DNA of 42,447 nucleotides from Chara braunii (taxonomy: Eukaryota > Streptophyta > Charophyceae > Charales > Characeae). Of the stretch, positions 11,700 to 22,857 are shown piece after piece. The DNA lies in the NCBI GenBank assembly GCA_003427395.1, contig BFEA01000668.1, forward strand, positions 626,428 through 668,874. Direction: 5' to 3'. The notes under the pieces were generated by a model. The model did not search any database, had not been told where the DNA came from, and saw only the letters and a list, made by a program, of their open reading frames with translations. The stretch's first letter is position 1. Every line of letters begins with the position of its first letter. Both the position numbers and the translations under genes were made by a program.

Positions 11700-13590
11700 G
11701 CAGATGGGACACACTATCACATTTTTTCTGATTCAATGTCTCTGATGTACGTTAGACAACTTCCTTAGTATGTGTCAACCATTGTGAAGTATGTTGTTTA
11801 TCTCGAGCAGGTAGGCGAGATAAGGATCGTAGGGGAGGGGTTAACAAATAGGACGAGGACATCAATTGTTATACGTTGAAGCTGCTCTCTCCCTTTCTCA
11901 AGGTAACTGTGTTTTTTTCTTTTTTTCTTTTTTGTTCCCTATCAAGTTTGCATGCGTGTGTATGTATCATAGGTTTGTCAATCGCTGGTTTGAAATGAGT
12001 GACATAGGAGAAGTAGAAAGTTTTCAAGATAGGCAAGTATGTAATGTACATTCATGTAGTAGTGTGAACTATGTGACTTGAAAATCGAAGAGTTTTGTGC
12101 AAACTGCTAAGATCTGTGACTTGGATAGGCAACACTTCTTGACAAATTACATATTTTTTTCTATTGCAGATACTTTTTTTTTGAGTTTATCATTGTCTTT
12201 GTCTGTCTGTCTATTTGTTTGGGACAGAAACTCTCTCTCTCTCTCTCCGCCCACTTTTGACTGTGGGTTGTGACTCAGGACACGACTTTTGCTAGGGGAA
12301 GTGTCCTTTGCCTATGGAATATGACTTTTCAATATGACTCTTGAATATGAGACATGGCTTTTACATATAGAATAGAGGTCACTGTTAACCGAATGTTTGT
12401 TGCCTGGTCTACTCTCTGTCTACCACCTCATTGTGTCTTCTCTTTTTGCTTGCATGCACTCTCACTCTCTACTACTTGAGAATAAACTCTGAATACACCC
12501 ACTATTATACTCTTCTACTTCTACTAATCCCAACTACTAACTCTTGCACTACTATGTCTGTTTTCTCTCTCACACACAATAGCTTAGCCCTCTGGCCTCA
12601 ACGCCCAGCCACTCACATTAGCGCACAAGCGCAATAGCATTTTCATACTATGTGCGAATGAGCAATCTGTTCAAATGGTGGCAGGTCAGTCCTTATATTG
12701 ACTTGGGTTGAACTTCAACGTGTCCCGGCCTCTGCTTCTTGTGGCTTGACTTGGTACTGGTACCACATCCCCACGACTTGTTTGCTTCAGAATGCCAAAG
12801 CCTCGTATTTTTTCCGAATTTTTCATCCTGTGTTGCTGCTCGGGCTTGTGAGTCACGACTTTTCATGAACTGGAACATGATTTTTGACTGTGGGTTGTGA
12901 CTCTTGTCTCTGGGACACGACTTTTGCGTGGGAACCTGTCCTTTGCCTGTGGAATATGAGTTTTCAATATGACTCTTCAATATTAGACGTGACTTTTGCG
13001 TATAGAACGGATTGTTTGCCTCTTGGATGTGACTATTAACCAGGTGTCTGTTGGACTTGACTCCTAAGGTAAAAATTTGTGACTTTTATGAAAGAGACTT
13101 TGGCATTTTAGTCTCAGGATGTGACCCTTCAGCTGGTTTGCGCTAGACTTTACCTATATTTGACGGTAACTTCCATAACCTGGCCGACTGGGCCTCTACC
13201 CATTTGGAAACTTAGACCCTGAAATTTGAATTTGGGGTCTGAATTGTGGAAGACCTTTCAACCTTATCAGACTTTCAAGTTTGTTGCTGAGTATAGTCCT
13301 CTTGTGGGATGTACGTGGAAAAGTAGCAGTGGGAGGTAAGGCACATGACAACTAACTAAAAGCAGTGCCATGCATGCCAAAGACAGACAGTGTTTTTTTT
13401 TCTTGAGTGTCGGCTTTAACGGCAGGGGGGCAAGGCGAGGTATAAATTATTTTTAAAAAGGGCTAAAGTGGGGTGATTTGGTTATCTTCTTTTTTTATCT
13501 TCATTTCCATGAGGATTTCTGATGTGAACCTCTGCCAAAAGTTTTTTGTATTGCAATTCTATACAACATATATTTTTCGAAATTTTTCCC
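11700..13590. other. Non-coding stretch containing a direct repeat
   Basis: No supported gene. A CT microsatellite lies near 12232-12246, T-rich stretches near 11910-11930 and 12165-12182, and CACTCTC-type pyrimidine-rich DNA near 12400-12560. The main structure is the repeat pair listed separately. Confidence 0.55.
12250..13055 (+). repeat. Diverged direct repeat pair, about 150-170 bp each
   Basis: Copy 1 (about 12254-12405) and copy 2 (about 12883-13053) share TTTGACTGTGGGTTGTGACT, then GGACACGACTTTTGC, then TGTCCTTTGCCT, GGAATATGA and TTTTCAATATGACTCTT in the same order. Small differences separate them throughout. They may be the ends or internal duplication of an old insertion about 800 bp long. 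No target-site duplication was identified. Confidence 0.75.
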
Positions 13591-13865
13591 ACTTTTTTTT
13601 TTTTTTTTTTTTTTTTTTTCTGGCACTGGGGCTGCTAGGGACTTGTCCGGTAGTTATACCCGACCGGTCACCCGGGCGCGTTTCCGACCACAACTCGGTG
13701 TCCGGGCACCCGAAAAAATGGTTTATCTTTTTTAGCCTATTTTTTTTTATATTTTTTTTTCTTAGTCCGGGTACCTTGGGCGAGTGCCCCCCCCCCTCCG
13801 GCCCCCTGGGCAGTGATGGTCGGGCAGGTGCCGTCAGGTAACCCTGGTAACACAGACAAAATGTG
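13590..13865 (-). repeat. Candidate retroposon with poly(A) tail on the minus strand
   Basis: A run of about 26 Ts at 13594-13619 is followed on the plus strand by a GC-rich body rich in CCGG and GGTCGGGT-like words, then a second T-rich stretch (13725-13761) and another GC-rich body ending near GTAACCCTGGTAAC at 13837. Read on the minus strand this is two GC-rich modules, each ending in an A-rich tail, as in a dimeric SINE or a tandem retroposon insertion. I did not find clear tRNA A and B boxes. The G/C composition contrasts sharply with its flanks. Confidence 0.4.
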
Positions 13866-14381
13866 GGTTTAGGCACTCTCACAAGCCCTTGGCTCTGGAG
13901 TACAAAATTATTCTCATGCCTAACAACTAGGGACGAATATATTTCCTATTCATAATTTCAGCATCCCGGCATTTGGGTATAGCTGCATTCAAGTTGACCA
14001 ATCTTGGCCAATGTCCCAAAATAATTTTAACAGATCATTACCCGGGTGCAAATGTAAGGTGGGCCCCGAGATTGGGTATAGCGGTACAAAAACATTTTTT
14101 TACGTAGGAAAAAAACAACGCAACAGGGCCACACTTGATTTTAGCCAAAAGGCAGAGAAAGGTATCAGTTGTATTGTTGTGCATGTATCATTGCATCTGA
14201 TAGGGATTGCCATCAAGTGTTATCTAGGAAGGCCACCCCTCGCTTTAGCAACTACCTTCTTCACCTTCTAGGTCAAGGTGTTTCGTGCCTCCTTCCAAGC
14301 TTTACCTCAAGATGTACCGACCATAAGACTCATTCATAGACTACCGTAGCGATGGGCGCAGTGATCACCAATTATAGACCC

Positions 14382-14430
<49 letters not shown>

Positions 14431-15290
14431 ATATGAAGATTGGGCACGAGCATTGGGCTCAGCTACGGCGCTGCCACTTGCGGCGCCCTTCTTTCCAGAC
14501 GGAGAAACACACACTTGACACTAGTGTTAGCGCAAAGCCAGCAGCACACGAGCACTTGCTAGAGACATTATAGTTCTCAGAGAGAGAGAGCGGCTAGAGA
14601 GAGCAGATTATTACTAATGTATGTGGACTGTATAGTTCCCCACCCACATTCATAGTTACCAAACATTTAGAGCGTATAGAGTCAATTGCTGGCTAGAGAG
14701 ACATTTGCAAGGAAAATGAACAATAAGGAAATGACAGAATTATAAATTGCAAGTCACATTGAAAACCAGATAATCAAACTGCAACTGTAAGCAGAATTGC
14801 ACTAATGTTAAACCGAAGGGGGACGAAAACATCGAACTCAATTATCAATAAAAACATATACTGCACCACCAACAATGCAATTGTAGCTCTTCTTTCTATC
14901 GGCGCTCAACGGCCGGACTAGCATCCTCAAACTACCCTATCCTAAACTAAGTAGTGACGAAGGAACCCGTTGACTTCAGCAGCAACATAGCAAGTTATCG
15001 AAGTACATGCAAATGTCAACCATGCAGACCATCGCCAAGACCAGGTATGTGCTCTCACATCATCATCCCCATTTTTTTCCCTCTCCTGTCTTTTTTACCC
15101 CCTCACACAAAGACCACCACCTAAACTCGCTAACCTTCCAAACTTGAGTTTTTTTTTTAGGGGATGTAAACGTTTTCCCCAAGCGTTTCATCAGGTAACC
15201 CAAACCGGGGACATTATGGTCACATCCCTGTTGAGCCGGAGGTTATAATAGTCACTTTGTTCCTTTTCTCTAATATATAATATCATATAC
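13866..15290. other. Non-coding stretch, no gene recognised
   Basis: Apart from the GA microsatellite listed separately, it holds a small element-like segment at about 15150-15240. There a run of 10 Ts and AGGGGATGT are matched about 60 bp later by ACATCCCT. No coding frame is convincing. Confidence 0.5.
14385..14428 (+). repeat. GA dinucleotide microsatellite
   Basis: An uninterrupted GA run of about 44 bp. A shorter GA run follows near 14579-14590. Confidence 0.95.
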
Positions 15291-15720
15291 GTTCTCTTAA
15301 CTTCTCTCTTTCATTCTCTCTTTTATTCTTATGCAAATGGAAAAAACATACCTTATAATCGTTATGAATGTGCCCTTTCATTTTGGTCACAATAGGTATG
15401 AGATTGAGAGGTTCAGTGGGGGCCTATTCATTTTGCTGCAATCAATTTATTCAATTTGAAACATTTTTTTTTTTCATAAGAGAATATAGAAGAGTTGCGT
15501 CAGCTGGGGCATATTCATCCGAGGACCGTGATTGTGTTTAACCTCCAAGTAGTTCACATCTACTAACCAGGCTTCTGTTTGTGTTAGGGAAGGTATGCGA
15601 TTGGCCTAAAAAAAAATGATTAAAAGTTGTACTAGTCTTTTCTTTCTTAGATTCGTATACCTATAGGCACTCATACAGGCACATATAAAAAAAAAAAAAA
15701 CAGTAAGGTAACCCTTGGTG
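15290..15720 (+). repeat. Direct repeat family, copy 1 of 3
   Basis: It shares an ordered series of words with two downstream copies: TTATGCAA, a T/C-rich start, GCCTATTCATTTTGCTGCA, CATAAGAGAA, TGGGGCAT, AGGACCGTGA, AACCTCCAAGTAGTTCA, then CGTATACCTATA and an A-rich run. The copies differ by many substitutions and small indels. No open frame is conserved between them. Confidence 0.8.
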
Positions 15721-15774
15721 GACACCTGTAAGGGGGAGGTCTGCGCACCAGTCATCTTTGGCCAAAAAAAAAAG

Positions 15775-16280
15775 GACGGGGAGATGAAAATTTTGACAAC
15801 ATGGCGAGAAGGACGAGATGAAGGAGGAGGCAGAGGAGGGAGAGGAGGAGGACGAAGAGGAACCCACAACGATGAACTTGACATAGAGGAGGAGGAGGAG
15901 GAGGAAGAGGAGCGATGGAGGACGAGGAGGAAGAAAAAGAGGAGGAGGAGGAGGGGGTGGTGGAGGAGGAAGAAGAGGAGGAGGTGGAGGAGGAAGAGGA
16001 GGAGGAGGTGGAGGAGGAAGAGGAGGACGATGAGGAGGAAGAGGAGGAAGAGGAGGAGGAGGAGGAGGAAGAAGAGGAGGAGGACGAGGACGAGGACAAG
16101 GAGTAGGTGTAGGAGGAGAAGGACGGCAAGGGCAATGACGAGGAGGAAGAGGAGGAGGAAAAAAAGGAGGAGAGGGAGGGCGAAAAGGAGGAGGAGGAAC
16201 AAAGGAATGAGGAAGAAGAAGAGGAGGAGGAGACCGAAGTGCGAAAGAAAGAAAACGAGGAGGCGCGAAAGGAGTTGGAG
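15775..16280 (+). repeat. Long purine-rich GAG/GGA tract
   Basis: About 500 bp of almost pure purine (AGG, GAG, GAA words) on the plus strand. It is open in several frames on both strands, giving poly-Glu/poly-Arg on one strand and poly-Ser/poly-Leu on the other. Open frames of up to 409 codons exist, but any such tract is open in most frames, so I do not call a gene. Such strand-asymmetric tracts can form triplex (H-DNA) structures. Confidence 0.85.
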
Positions 16281-16417
16281 GTGGCTAACCAAGCACTCAG
16301 TGGCGATGGCAAGTGGGGATGGGCTGGACAGTGTCAGAGTTCGACAATGGCAACACCGAGCTCCACCGACAACTGTCGGACAAAGACGCGCTCGTGGGAG
16401 GCCACCTAGGCCCCCGC

Positions 16418-16700
16418 GTTCGAATTTGAAAACGGTCCGACCTCGGTCATTGATCTCGCTGATCGGACGATCCATATTGGACCGTTTTCTATTTCGAATT
16501 CTGGCGCCTTACCGGCCACAAAAAACAATTCCCGCCTGGCCCTCCGCTTCGCCTCTCACCACACCCCATCCCTCCACAACCAAAGTTGTGTCCCCCTCCC
16601 CCCCCCCCCCCTTCTACTTCGTTTCGGAATCGGACATAGGACTCTGGGCGGGCGGATATGCACAGTTGTCCGATTGGACAATCCTGGGCGTCCAATCCGG
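16418..16700. repeat. Inverted repeats beside the purine tract
   Basis: The arm GAAAACGGTCC near 16427 is matched by GGACCGTTTTC near 16479. With neighbouring bases the arms extend to about 20 bp with three mismatches. A second inverted pair, CCGATTGGAC near 16669 and GTCCAATCCGG near 16690, lies 240 bp downstream. Between them is a C-run (about 16599-16611). The pairs may mark small fold-back insertions. Confidence 0.6.
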
Positions 16701-16724
16701 TAACGTAGACAGATTATCATATAT

Positions 16725-17235
16725 GATCTTTCTTTCATTCTCTTTTTTATTTCTTATGCAAGAAAAAAAAAAACACGGACCCCAGAATCATTATGAATGC
16801 ACTCTTTTACGCATCTCCATTTTATTTCGTGTCCAAATGGTAGGCACCTACCGGCTATGGTTCACATTTGGTCACAATGGGTATAAAATGGAAAGGGTCA
16901 ATGGGTGCCTATTCATTTTGCTGCATTCCGTGTATTCAATCTGAAACTACGAGACACCTACCGACCACGCTTCCGTTTTCATAAGAGAAGATACTAGATG
17001 AGTAGCATTAACTGGGGCATTTTTATCCAAGGACCGTGAATGTTTAACCTCCAAGTAGTTCAAAACTACTAACCACGATTCCATTTGTATTAGAAAAGGC
17101 ACGCAATTCGCCATGAAAAATATGTCTCTCATGTACTCGTGTTTTTTTCTTTGTCTCGTATACCTATAAGCTCTTATACATATACAAACAAAAAAAATAT
17201 CTTGAAGGGATGCACAACCCCTTGTTGCCATTGTG
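16725..17235 (+). repeat. Direct repeat family, copy 2 of 3
   Basis: The longest copy of the family that also starts near 15290. It carries the full order of shared words, including GCCTATTCATTTTGCTGCA, AACCTCCAAGTAGTTCA and CGTATACCTATA followed by an A-rich run near 17190. It also contains a TACCGGC/TACCGAC pair shared with copy 3. Confidence 0.8.
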
Positions 17236-17350
17236 GGGGACCCCCGTACGATGTGTTAAACCTCACTTATATTATGTGTTCCCTGTGTACAAGAATTTGT
17301 ATTACTTATTTCCCTTCACTAATATTTATTTTCTGTAAGATATAATGTAT

Positions 17351-17352
<2 letters not shown>

Positions 17353-17417
<65 letters not shown>

Positions 17418-17426
17418 CGCGCACAC
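17353..17426 (+). repeat. Compound microsatellite: TC run then CG run
   Basis: About 48 bp of TC repeat passes directly into about 20 bp of alternating CG and a short CA run. Alternating CG of this length is a classic Z-DNA-prone sequence and is uncommon in methylated genomes, where CpG tends to decay. Confidence 0.95.
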
Positions 17427-17519
17427 GTGCAATGGATCTTTTTCAAATTGTATGCAAAACAAAATACAACAATACTACAAGCATTGTGCCTTCTAAGCGA
17501 GGTGGATAAAAGTCTATAA

Positions 17520-17905
17520 TTTTTTGTGTATGCATTTTGTTTATTGTGAAAATAGTAGGCATCTGATGACCGTGGTTCGACTTTGAACATACAACTTATA
17601 GGTTGGAGAGGGTCAGTGTGTGCCTATAAATTATGCGCAGTGAACGTGTTCACCTCAAAACAATAAGCGTCTACCGACCTCATTTTAATTTTGACCACAT
17701 CAAAGCAAAAGTGGGGCATTTTCATTTGAGGACCCTGAATGTGTTCAAAGATCAACCACAGTTTCAGTATTGTTCTTAGAGGTATGACAATTATCAACCA
17801 GTGGCCCTTGTACTGTCTTTTACTTTCTCAAGCTCCCATACATTGCACTCATCCAGACACATGCACAAAAACATATTGAAAGGAAACATATTCAAGTTTT
17901 CAATA
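17520..17905 (+). repeat. Direct repeat family, copy 3 of 3 (most diverged)
   Basis: Retains GTAGGCATCTGATGACCGTGG, GAGAGGGTCAGTG, TGGGGCATTTTCAT, AGGACC.TGAATGTGTT and the closing CATACA...CACATGCACAAAAACAT segment in the same order as copies 1 and 2. The AACCTCCAAGTAGTTCA word has decayed. Confidence 0.65.
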
Positions 17906-18039
17906 TTTGATTTCTTTATTATTATTTTCAGAATTATCGGTTGTACATTTCGACTGTTCAGTGTGTCCTATTGTGTAGGGTGTGTGGTAATATAATAGTA
18001 TCTGGTGTGGACTCTAAGGTCATACTTCTTCGAACATAT

Positions 18040-19456
18040 CGACATCATTTGAAGAGATAACGTGGAATAAGGCTCTCAAGTATGCAATGGGAAATGTACA
18101 CTATAACACAGACAACGAACTGAACAAGATCGGAAAAAGGGTTCCTTAATACTTTTCACTGCTCATCAATGTAAAAGCAACTATTGCTAGTAACATTGAA
18201 AATATGCAGGATGCAAATGAATTTTAGAACAGCTTTCACTCATCCCCTGATGTGGAAGTTGTCACTGTTCCGCACACAAATACTTTTGTTCCTATGATAT
18301 CATACACTGTGAATTCAGTTCTCAATTGGCTTTGCATTCAGGAGAACGTAGACAAATAAAAAAAGAAGAGCATCGACGAATACACAACTTTCGCGTACAG
18401 AAAGAAATTATATTTGAAGGTAGGTGACGGTGCCATGCGAGATCTATATGATCATAATATGTTTAAGCCAGGTATGGCTGAAGTATTGTGTTTGTCACAA
18501 CTGAAGATGCGAGATTAGATTTCACCAACATCTGTTGCAAACTTACCAGTGTTAGTGGTAGATGGGCTAAAATATGTTATATTAGATCAGATGATGGACC
18601 TGTTGAGATCATACGATGGAAAACAAAAAATGGTGCATAAAGTACTTAATCTGATAATTGAATATTTGCTTTCTGGAGGTGTACTCATTGGCGCCATCTT
18701 CATTCCCTTCTTTTGTAAATATTATTGAAGGTGGTGAATTTGATGACGCATTACGAACAATTTGTACAACTACAACTGAGGTGGACAAACAATGAATAGG
18801 GATAGATATTGTTGTTGAAGAATGCATGAAGATTGAAGAGCAGGATGTGAATGAGAGTTTTGTTATCTACTCCAATGAGAATAAAGTTGTTTTACCCGCA
18901 AGAATTTTGGAGCCACATTGAATGAGGATGTCAAAAGACGATTTGAAAGTTGAAGATGTTGTTACTCAGTGGACGCTTTCAGAATGTTTTTTTTTTCAGT
19001 CTTCATCAATCATGTGTTGCTGAGGAAGCACAAAGTGTCGCAAGTCTATTCATATCAAGCGACATTGATGATGGTGACAAAATAAAAAACATGCAAGAAA
19101 TCCTATTGAACGATGAACCCCAACAAAGCAGTGGCAATAGTAGAGAGAATGATAACGAAGAAAAGCGTATTAATGATGATTATCTCCTTAAGCGAGATTC
19201 AACACACATAGACTGTGGTTGGTGTCATGCACTATTGAAGTTGGTAAACCGATTCAGAGAGCCTCATATTGTGATTCACGTGACCCACAATGACGCATCC
19301 CCTGATGAGAAAACGTTATTTATGACAATCTCATCACTCATGAGGACGTGTCAAACAGGGAAGGTCTTTCATAATACTGGGAAAAGTTCGTTTGTACACC
19401 TAGTATTTTTTTTTAGTCAGCGAGAGGAGGATAAACATATTTTGGGATTGCATTAA
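18040..19456 (+). pseudogene. Broken gene for an unrecognised protein of about 460 residues
   Basis: A frame beginning near ATG 18087 runs to about 18700 with stops only at 18147 (TAA), 18225 (TAG), 18357 (TAA) and 18516 (TAG). A shift near 18700-18715 leads to a second segment with TGA at 18793 and 18919. A slip in the T8 run near 18985 leads to a third segment ending at TAA 19454. The last part is hydrophilic and acidic (DIDDGDKIKN..., NSRENDNEEKR) and then contains a CGWCHALLKLV motif. I recognise no family. It lies about 0.8 kb upstream of the transposase on the same strand and shows the same kind of decay, so it may be cargo of the same element. Confidence 0.6.

Positions 19457-19458
<2 letters not shown>

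Positions 19459-19513
<55 letters not shown>
19459..19513 (+). repeat. CT dinucleotide microsatellite
   Basis: About 55 bp of uninterrupted CT directly after the end of the broken gene. Confidence 0.95.
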
Positions 19514-19516
<3 letters not shown>

Positions 19517-20263
19517 ACATTTTTATTGGAGCAAACTTTTGAAATATCATTGAAGGATTAAATAGCGTTGAAGGATTAAATAGCGTTGTGCTTATAACAC
19601 CAACAGTTGTGAGGTGGTGAGTGTGGTAATATAAAAAACTAAGCAGCCAGGAACGAGCTTTAATTGATGGAGAGGAGAGACGTGTTTATTTACCTGTCAT
19701 TTTCACACAGTTTCTCCAGTCGTGTAGACATGTACATGTGCATGCTATTGAGTACAAATTGCAGACAATTATTAATTGTTTGTCACAGCCACATGAATGA
19801 GTTTGTGGGTTAATATTAACGTGACTGTTTGTTACATTTAAGTTATTATATTTGTGGAGTCGTGTTAATGTGACAGTTTGTTAAATTCGCGGTATTGTAT
19901 TTGTTGATTCGTGCCAATGAGTATTAATTTTTATTTTTATTTTCATTTTTGCGCTCTTATATCTTTGTGACGATATATATGTACAGAGTCTAACTAAAAT
20001 TGTGACACATGATAATAATATGCACCGAATGACAAATGTTATATGTAAAATGTTGTTTATTTTTAGAAAACAAAATAAATTACGACGAAAAATATCATAA
20101 AACTTCTGAAATTGAAAACAAGATTTTCTTGCAACAAGTTCTACTGAAATAATTTTTTTTTATCTACAATGTAAAACTTTGATTGTACTTGTGCGTGTAT
20201 CAGGTTAATTGCATAATAATTTTCAATATAAGTTTTTCATGGTGCAACTTATTTGCTATACAA
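19514..20263. other. Spacer before the transposase, with short tandem repeats
   Basis: A doublet of GAAGGATTAAATAGCGTT lies near 19551-19588. A loose tandem repeat of about 55 bp (GTGACTGTTTGTTA, GTGACAGTTTGTTA and related words) spans about 19795-19930. The words GTGTGGTAATATA at 19621 and 17988 are identical and lie on either side of the upstream broken gene. No gene is seen. Confidence 0.5.
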
Positions 20264-22857
20264 ATGACAACAAAGAGTGACATGACAAGTGAATGTGGTC
20301 GTCAATTTAGAAGTTTGCAACCTCTAAATTCACATCGTTTAAGAGCATGCATCGCACAAGTGATCGATTTGATGTGATCATCTGATAACAATGATGGAGA
20401 CGTTGATGAACCATTCAAAGTACGTGAAGAAAACATGAGAATGGACATCGACCTTGGAAAAGACATTGAACGTGAAGGGATTGCAATTGAACAGAACACC
20501 ACAGGGTTTGGTGATAACGATAACTGCGGAGAACAACGAGATGGTGACAAGAATGCAATACCATTTAACACATCACGCACAATGGCTGCATTTATGTTGT
20601 CAGCACGAGGAGGAATCAGGTTGTTTGTCTCTAATATGGATGCCTTGTTGTCAACCATGAGACATCATGAGTTCAATCCGCAGTCTATTCCTTTTCATAA
20701 TGGCTGTGAGTTTCTTTCCTAGTCAAGTGCGCAACCAAGGCCAACTGGGTGGCAAGAAATAGATCTAAGGAAGGAAGATTGGCCACAAACTAAGTACGCA
20801 AAAATGTGGTTCCGTAATTGGAAAACAATTTTTTCATTCTTGTTGGAACAAGCTCTGACATCAAACAATAACCTAATGTTAGAAACACCTTTGCGGTCCA
20901 ATATTAATGAACCAATTACTGGCGCTGCAACCGCATCGAGGCCGTATATGTAAGTTGTATTGCGCGAAGACAAAGGTGTAGACGCAAATGATAGAGAACG
21001 TTATGTTGTTCCATTTACTCTGTACTCTGACAAAACTCATTTGGACGGAAGAATAAAAAAAACGTCGTACACATTGATGATGTCTATTACGGACAGAGCA
21101 GCAGATGCTACATTCATCGCATACTTACCTATTATTATGTACAAACCAAAACAAAGTGGATTGACACAAAATTCGACAGCATTTAGAAAATGAAAGAGCA
21201 TTGTCTTACATGAAACTCTCACAATAATTCTACGAACAGTGAAAGAAGCATATCAGGATGACATCACTGTTGCTACAGACGAGTATGACCAAGTAATTGT
21301 CTATCCTTTTTTGTTGAATTATATACAAGATGATCTGGAGAGACGCGCACTTGCAGCGATGAAGTATGAACGTTGTCCGACATCCATAGTTGCAAAAGTG
21401 GATATGAACATGATCGCTGATTTTGAATACAGTAAGCGTTGTAAAATGACTGATCAAGTAACATTGTATGAGATGAGAAACGATGTGAACATCGATGCCT
21501 CTAATATGACAAAAATGTGTGTGAAAGAGAGAGCAACGGGAGATGGCCCAACTATGGATTATCACCTAACTCTTCAAGAACATGGAATATTTTTACACAT
21601 GATAGACCCATTTCGCGAGGATGCTAAGGAGAAATTAACTGGAGTCTCGTACACAAAGATTTTAAGAGAACTTGATGTACGACTTCAGTGTGTGAGTTAA
21701 CAGTGTGTGAGAACATTTCCTCAACTTATACTGCCTGTCTCAACAGGTTGCGATTTTTTTTCAAGAGAAGGAAGATTCGAGACGAAGCAAAATCGATCTA
21801 TTAGGACGGCGTGCATGTTTTTAGTTCACAATGTAGTTAACGGTAAATCAAGAAAAAAACTTACAAAAATATTTTGTAAGCTTATGAACTTTTATATTCA
21901 AACCTTTCGAAGAATATCACATACGGTTGACTCACTTGACCATTGTGATATGTTGCTGCAAGATTTTATGCAAGGGATCATAATGCATATGGGTTGGTAA
22001 AATTTCAAAAATGCATAATCTGAATATGTTCAGATTATGTATGAGAGATCAAGTCTCTAAGACACGTTTGCAGCTGATGTGTGGGAACATCATCACCAAA
22101 AAATTTGCAAACAATCGTAACAATCCTCAAGCCGTCGACAAGCAGAAATGCAGATGGTGGACCATATACGACGATCTATCGCATTGGAAAACGAAACTCT
22201 CTTATTACGAAGAAGAAAAAATCGGTCTGCAGAAAACTGGTTAGCGGTAAGCAATGCAAAGATGATATGAAGAAATACATAGTCTCTAAAAGACAAAGTT
22301 TCATTGCGTTTACAATGGTTCACATTGGATAATATTGTGGCAAATACAGATGAGCGACAAACTGTTGATCCAGTAACGACACTCGAAGAAATGCCTTTCA
22401 GATTGGATTTTGCAGTTGCATTGACTATATTGATGAACGAGAGCTTGTATGATGCACCCACGGCGGATACTGTGATTAAAACTAGATCAAAATTAACAAT
22501 AGCGTGCACATATGATGGTAGCAATAGAGGATCATTAGTGCAAATAGCAAGAGCGACTTCGAGATTCCATGAAAGGTCTGTGCATAGTAATGTCACAGTA
22601 CGCGCAGGCGAGATGAAGTTTCTCATTCAAATGAGTGCGCATATGTGCAGTGGTATAAAGAAATGCGGGCGCAAAGATGCTCGACCATAGGTTGCAGAAT
22701 TGTGAAATGGGAGAAGACGCAGAATGGACATCACAACAACGTAATTGCTATTGATACAATAACCGATGTTGTACACATTGTTCTTTTTTGTAGGAAGCCA
22801 CGTTGGGGAACTTACCAATTTGTTGTCCAAAGAGAAAGAGAAATTTTGTGTCAATAA
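20264..22857 (+). pseudogene. Plavaka-type DNA transposase, nearly full length but with many stop codons
   Basis: A DNA transposase of the Plavaka group (related to CACTA-like elements and treated alongside KDZ elements) that would have cut and moved its element. It begins at ATG 20264 with a degenerate zinc-finger-like segment (ECGRQFRSLQPLNSH). The core VVPFTLYSDKTHLD (aspartate about residue 256) matches the family's SDKT motif. Next, ITVATDEYDQVIVYPFLLNY (aspartate about residue 339) matches its ADG...R.YPIL block. Then come a cysteine-containing RCPTS, a LDHCDMLLQDF helix that matches the ALDKMD-type block, and VIAIDTITDVVHIV near the end. Total length is close to the family norm of about 900 residues. 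One frame is kept from 20264 to 22690 with no indel but has stops at 20375, 20720, 20951, 21191, 21698, 21998, 22016, 22058, 22118, 22268, 22280 and 22688. A single shift near 22690-22740 leads to the last segment. It cannot be functional under the standard code. Confidence 0.9.

Noticed and set aside
15715-16944. A 409-codon plus-strand frame and 289-codon and 186-codon minus-strand frames over the purine tract
   Set aside because: Long frames appear on both strands because the tract is almost only purine on one strand. The products are homopolymer-like and no unique domain follows.
20264-22690. A nuclear code with TAA/TAG read as glutamine (as in some ulvophyte algae and ciliates) to explain the stops
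   Set aside because: TGA also occurs in-frame in the transposase and dominates in the 7-10.7 kb genes, while CAA and CAG are still common. With three stop types in-frame, mutation is simpler than reassignment. Kept as an alternative within the finding.
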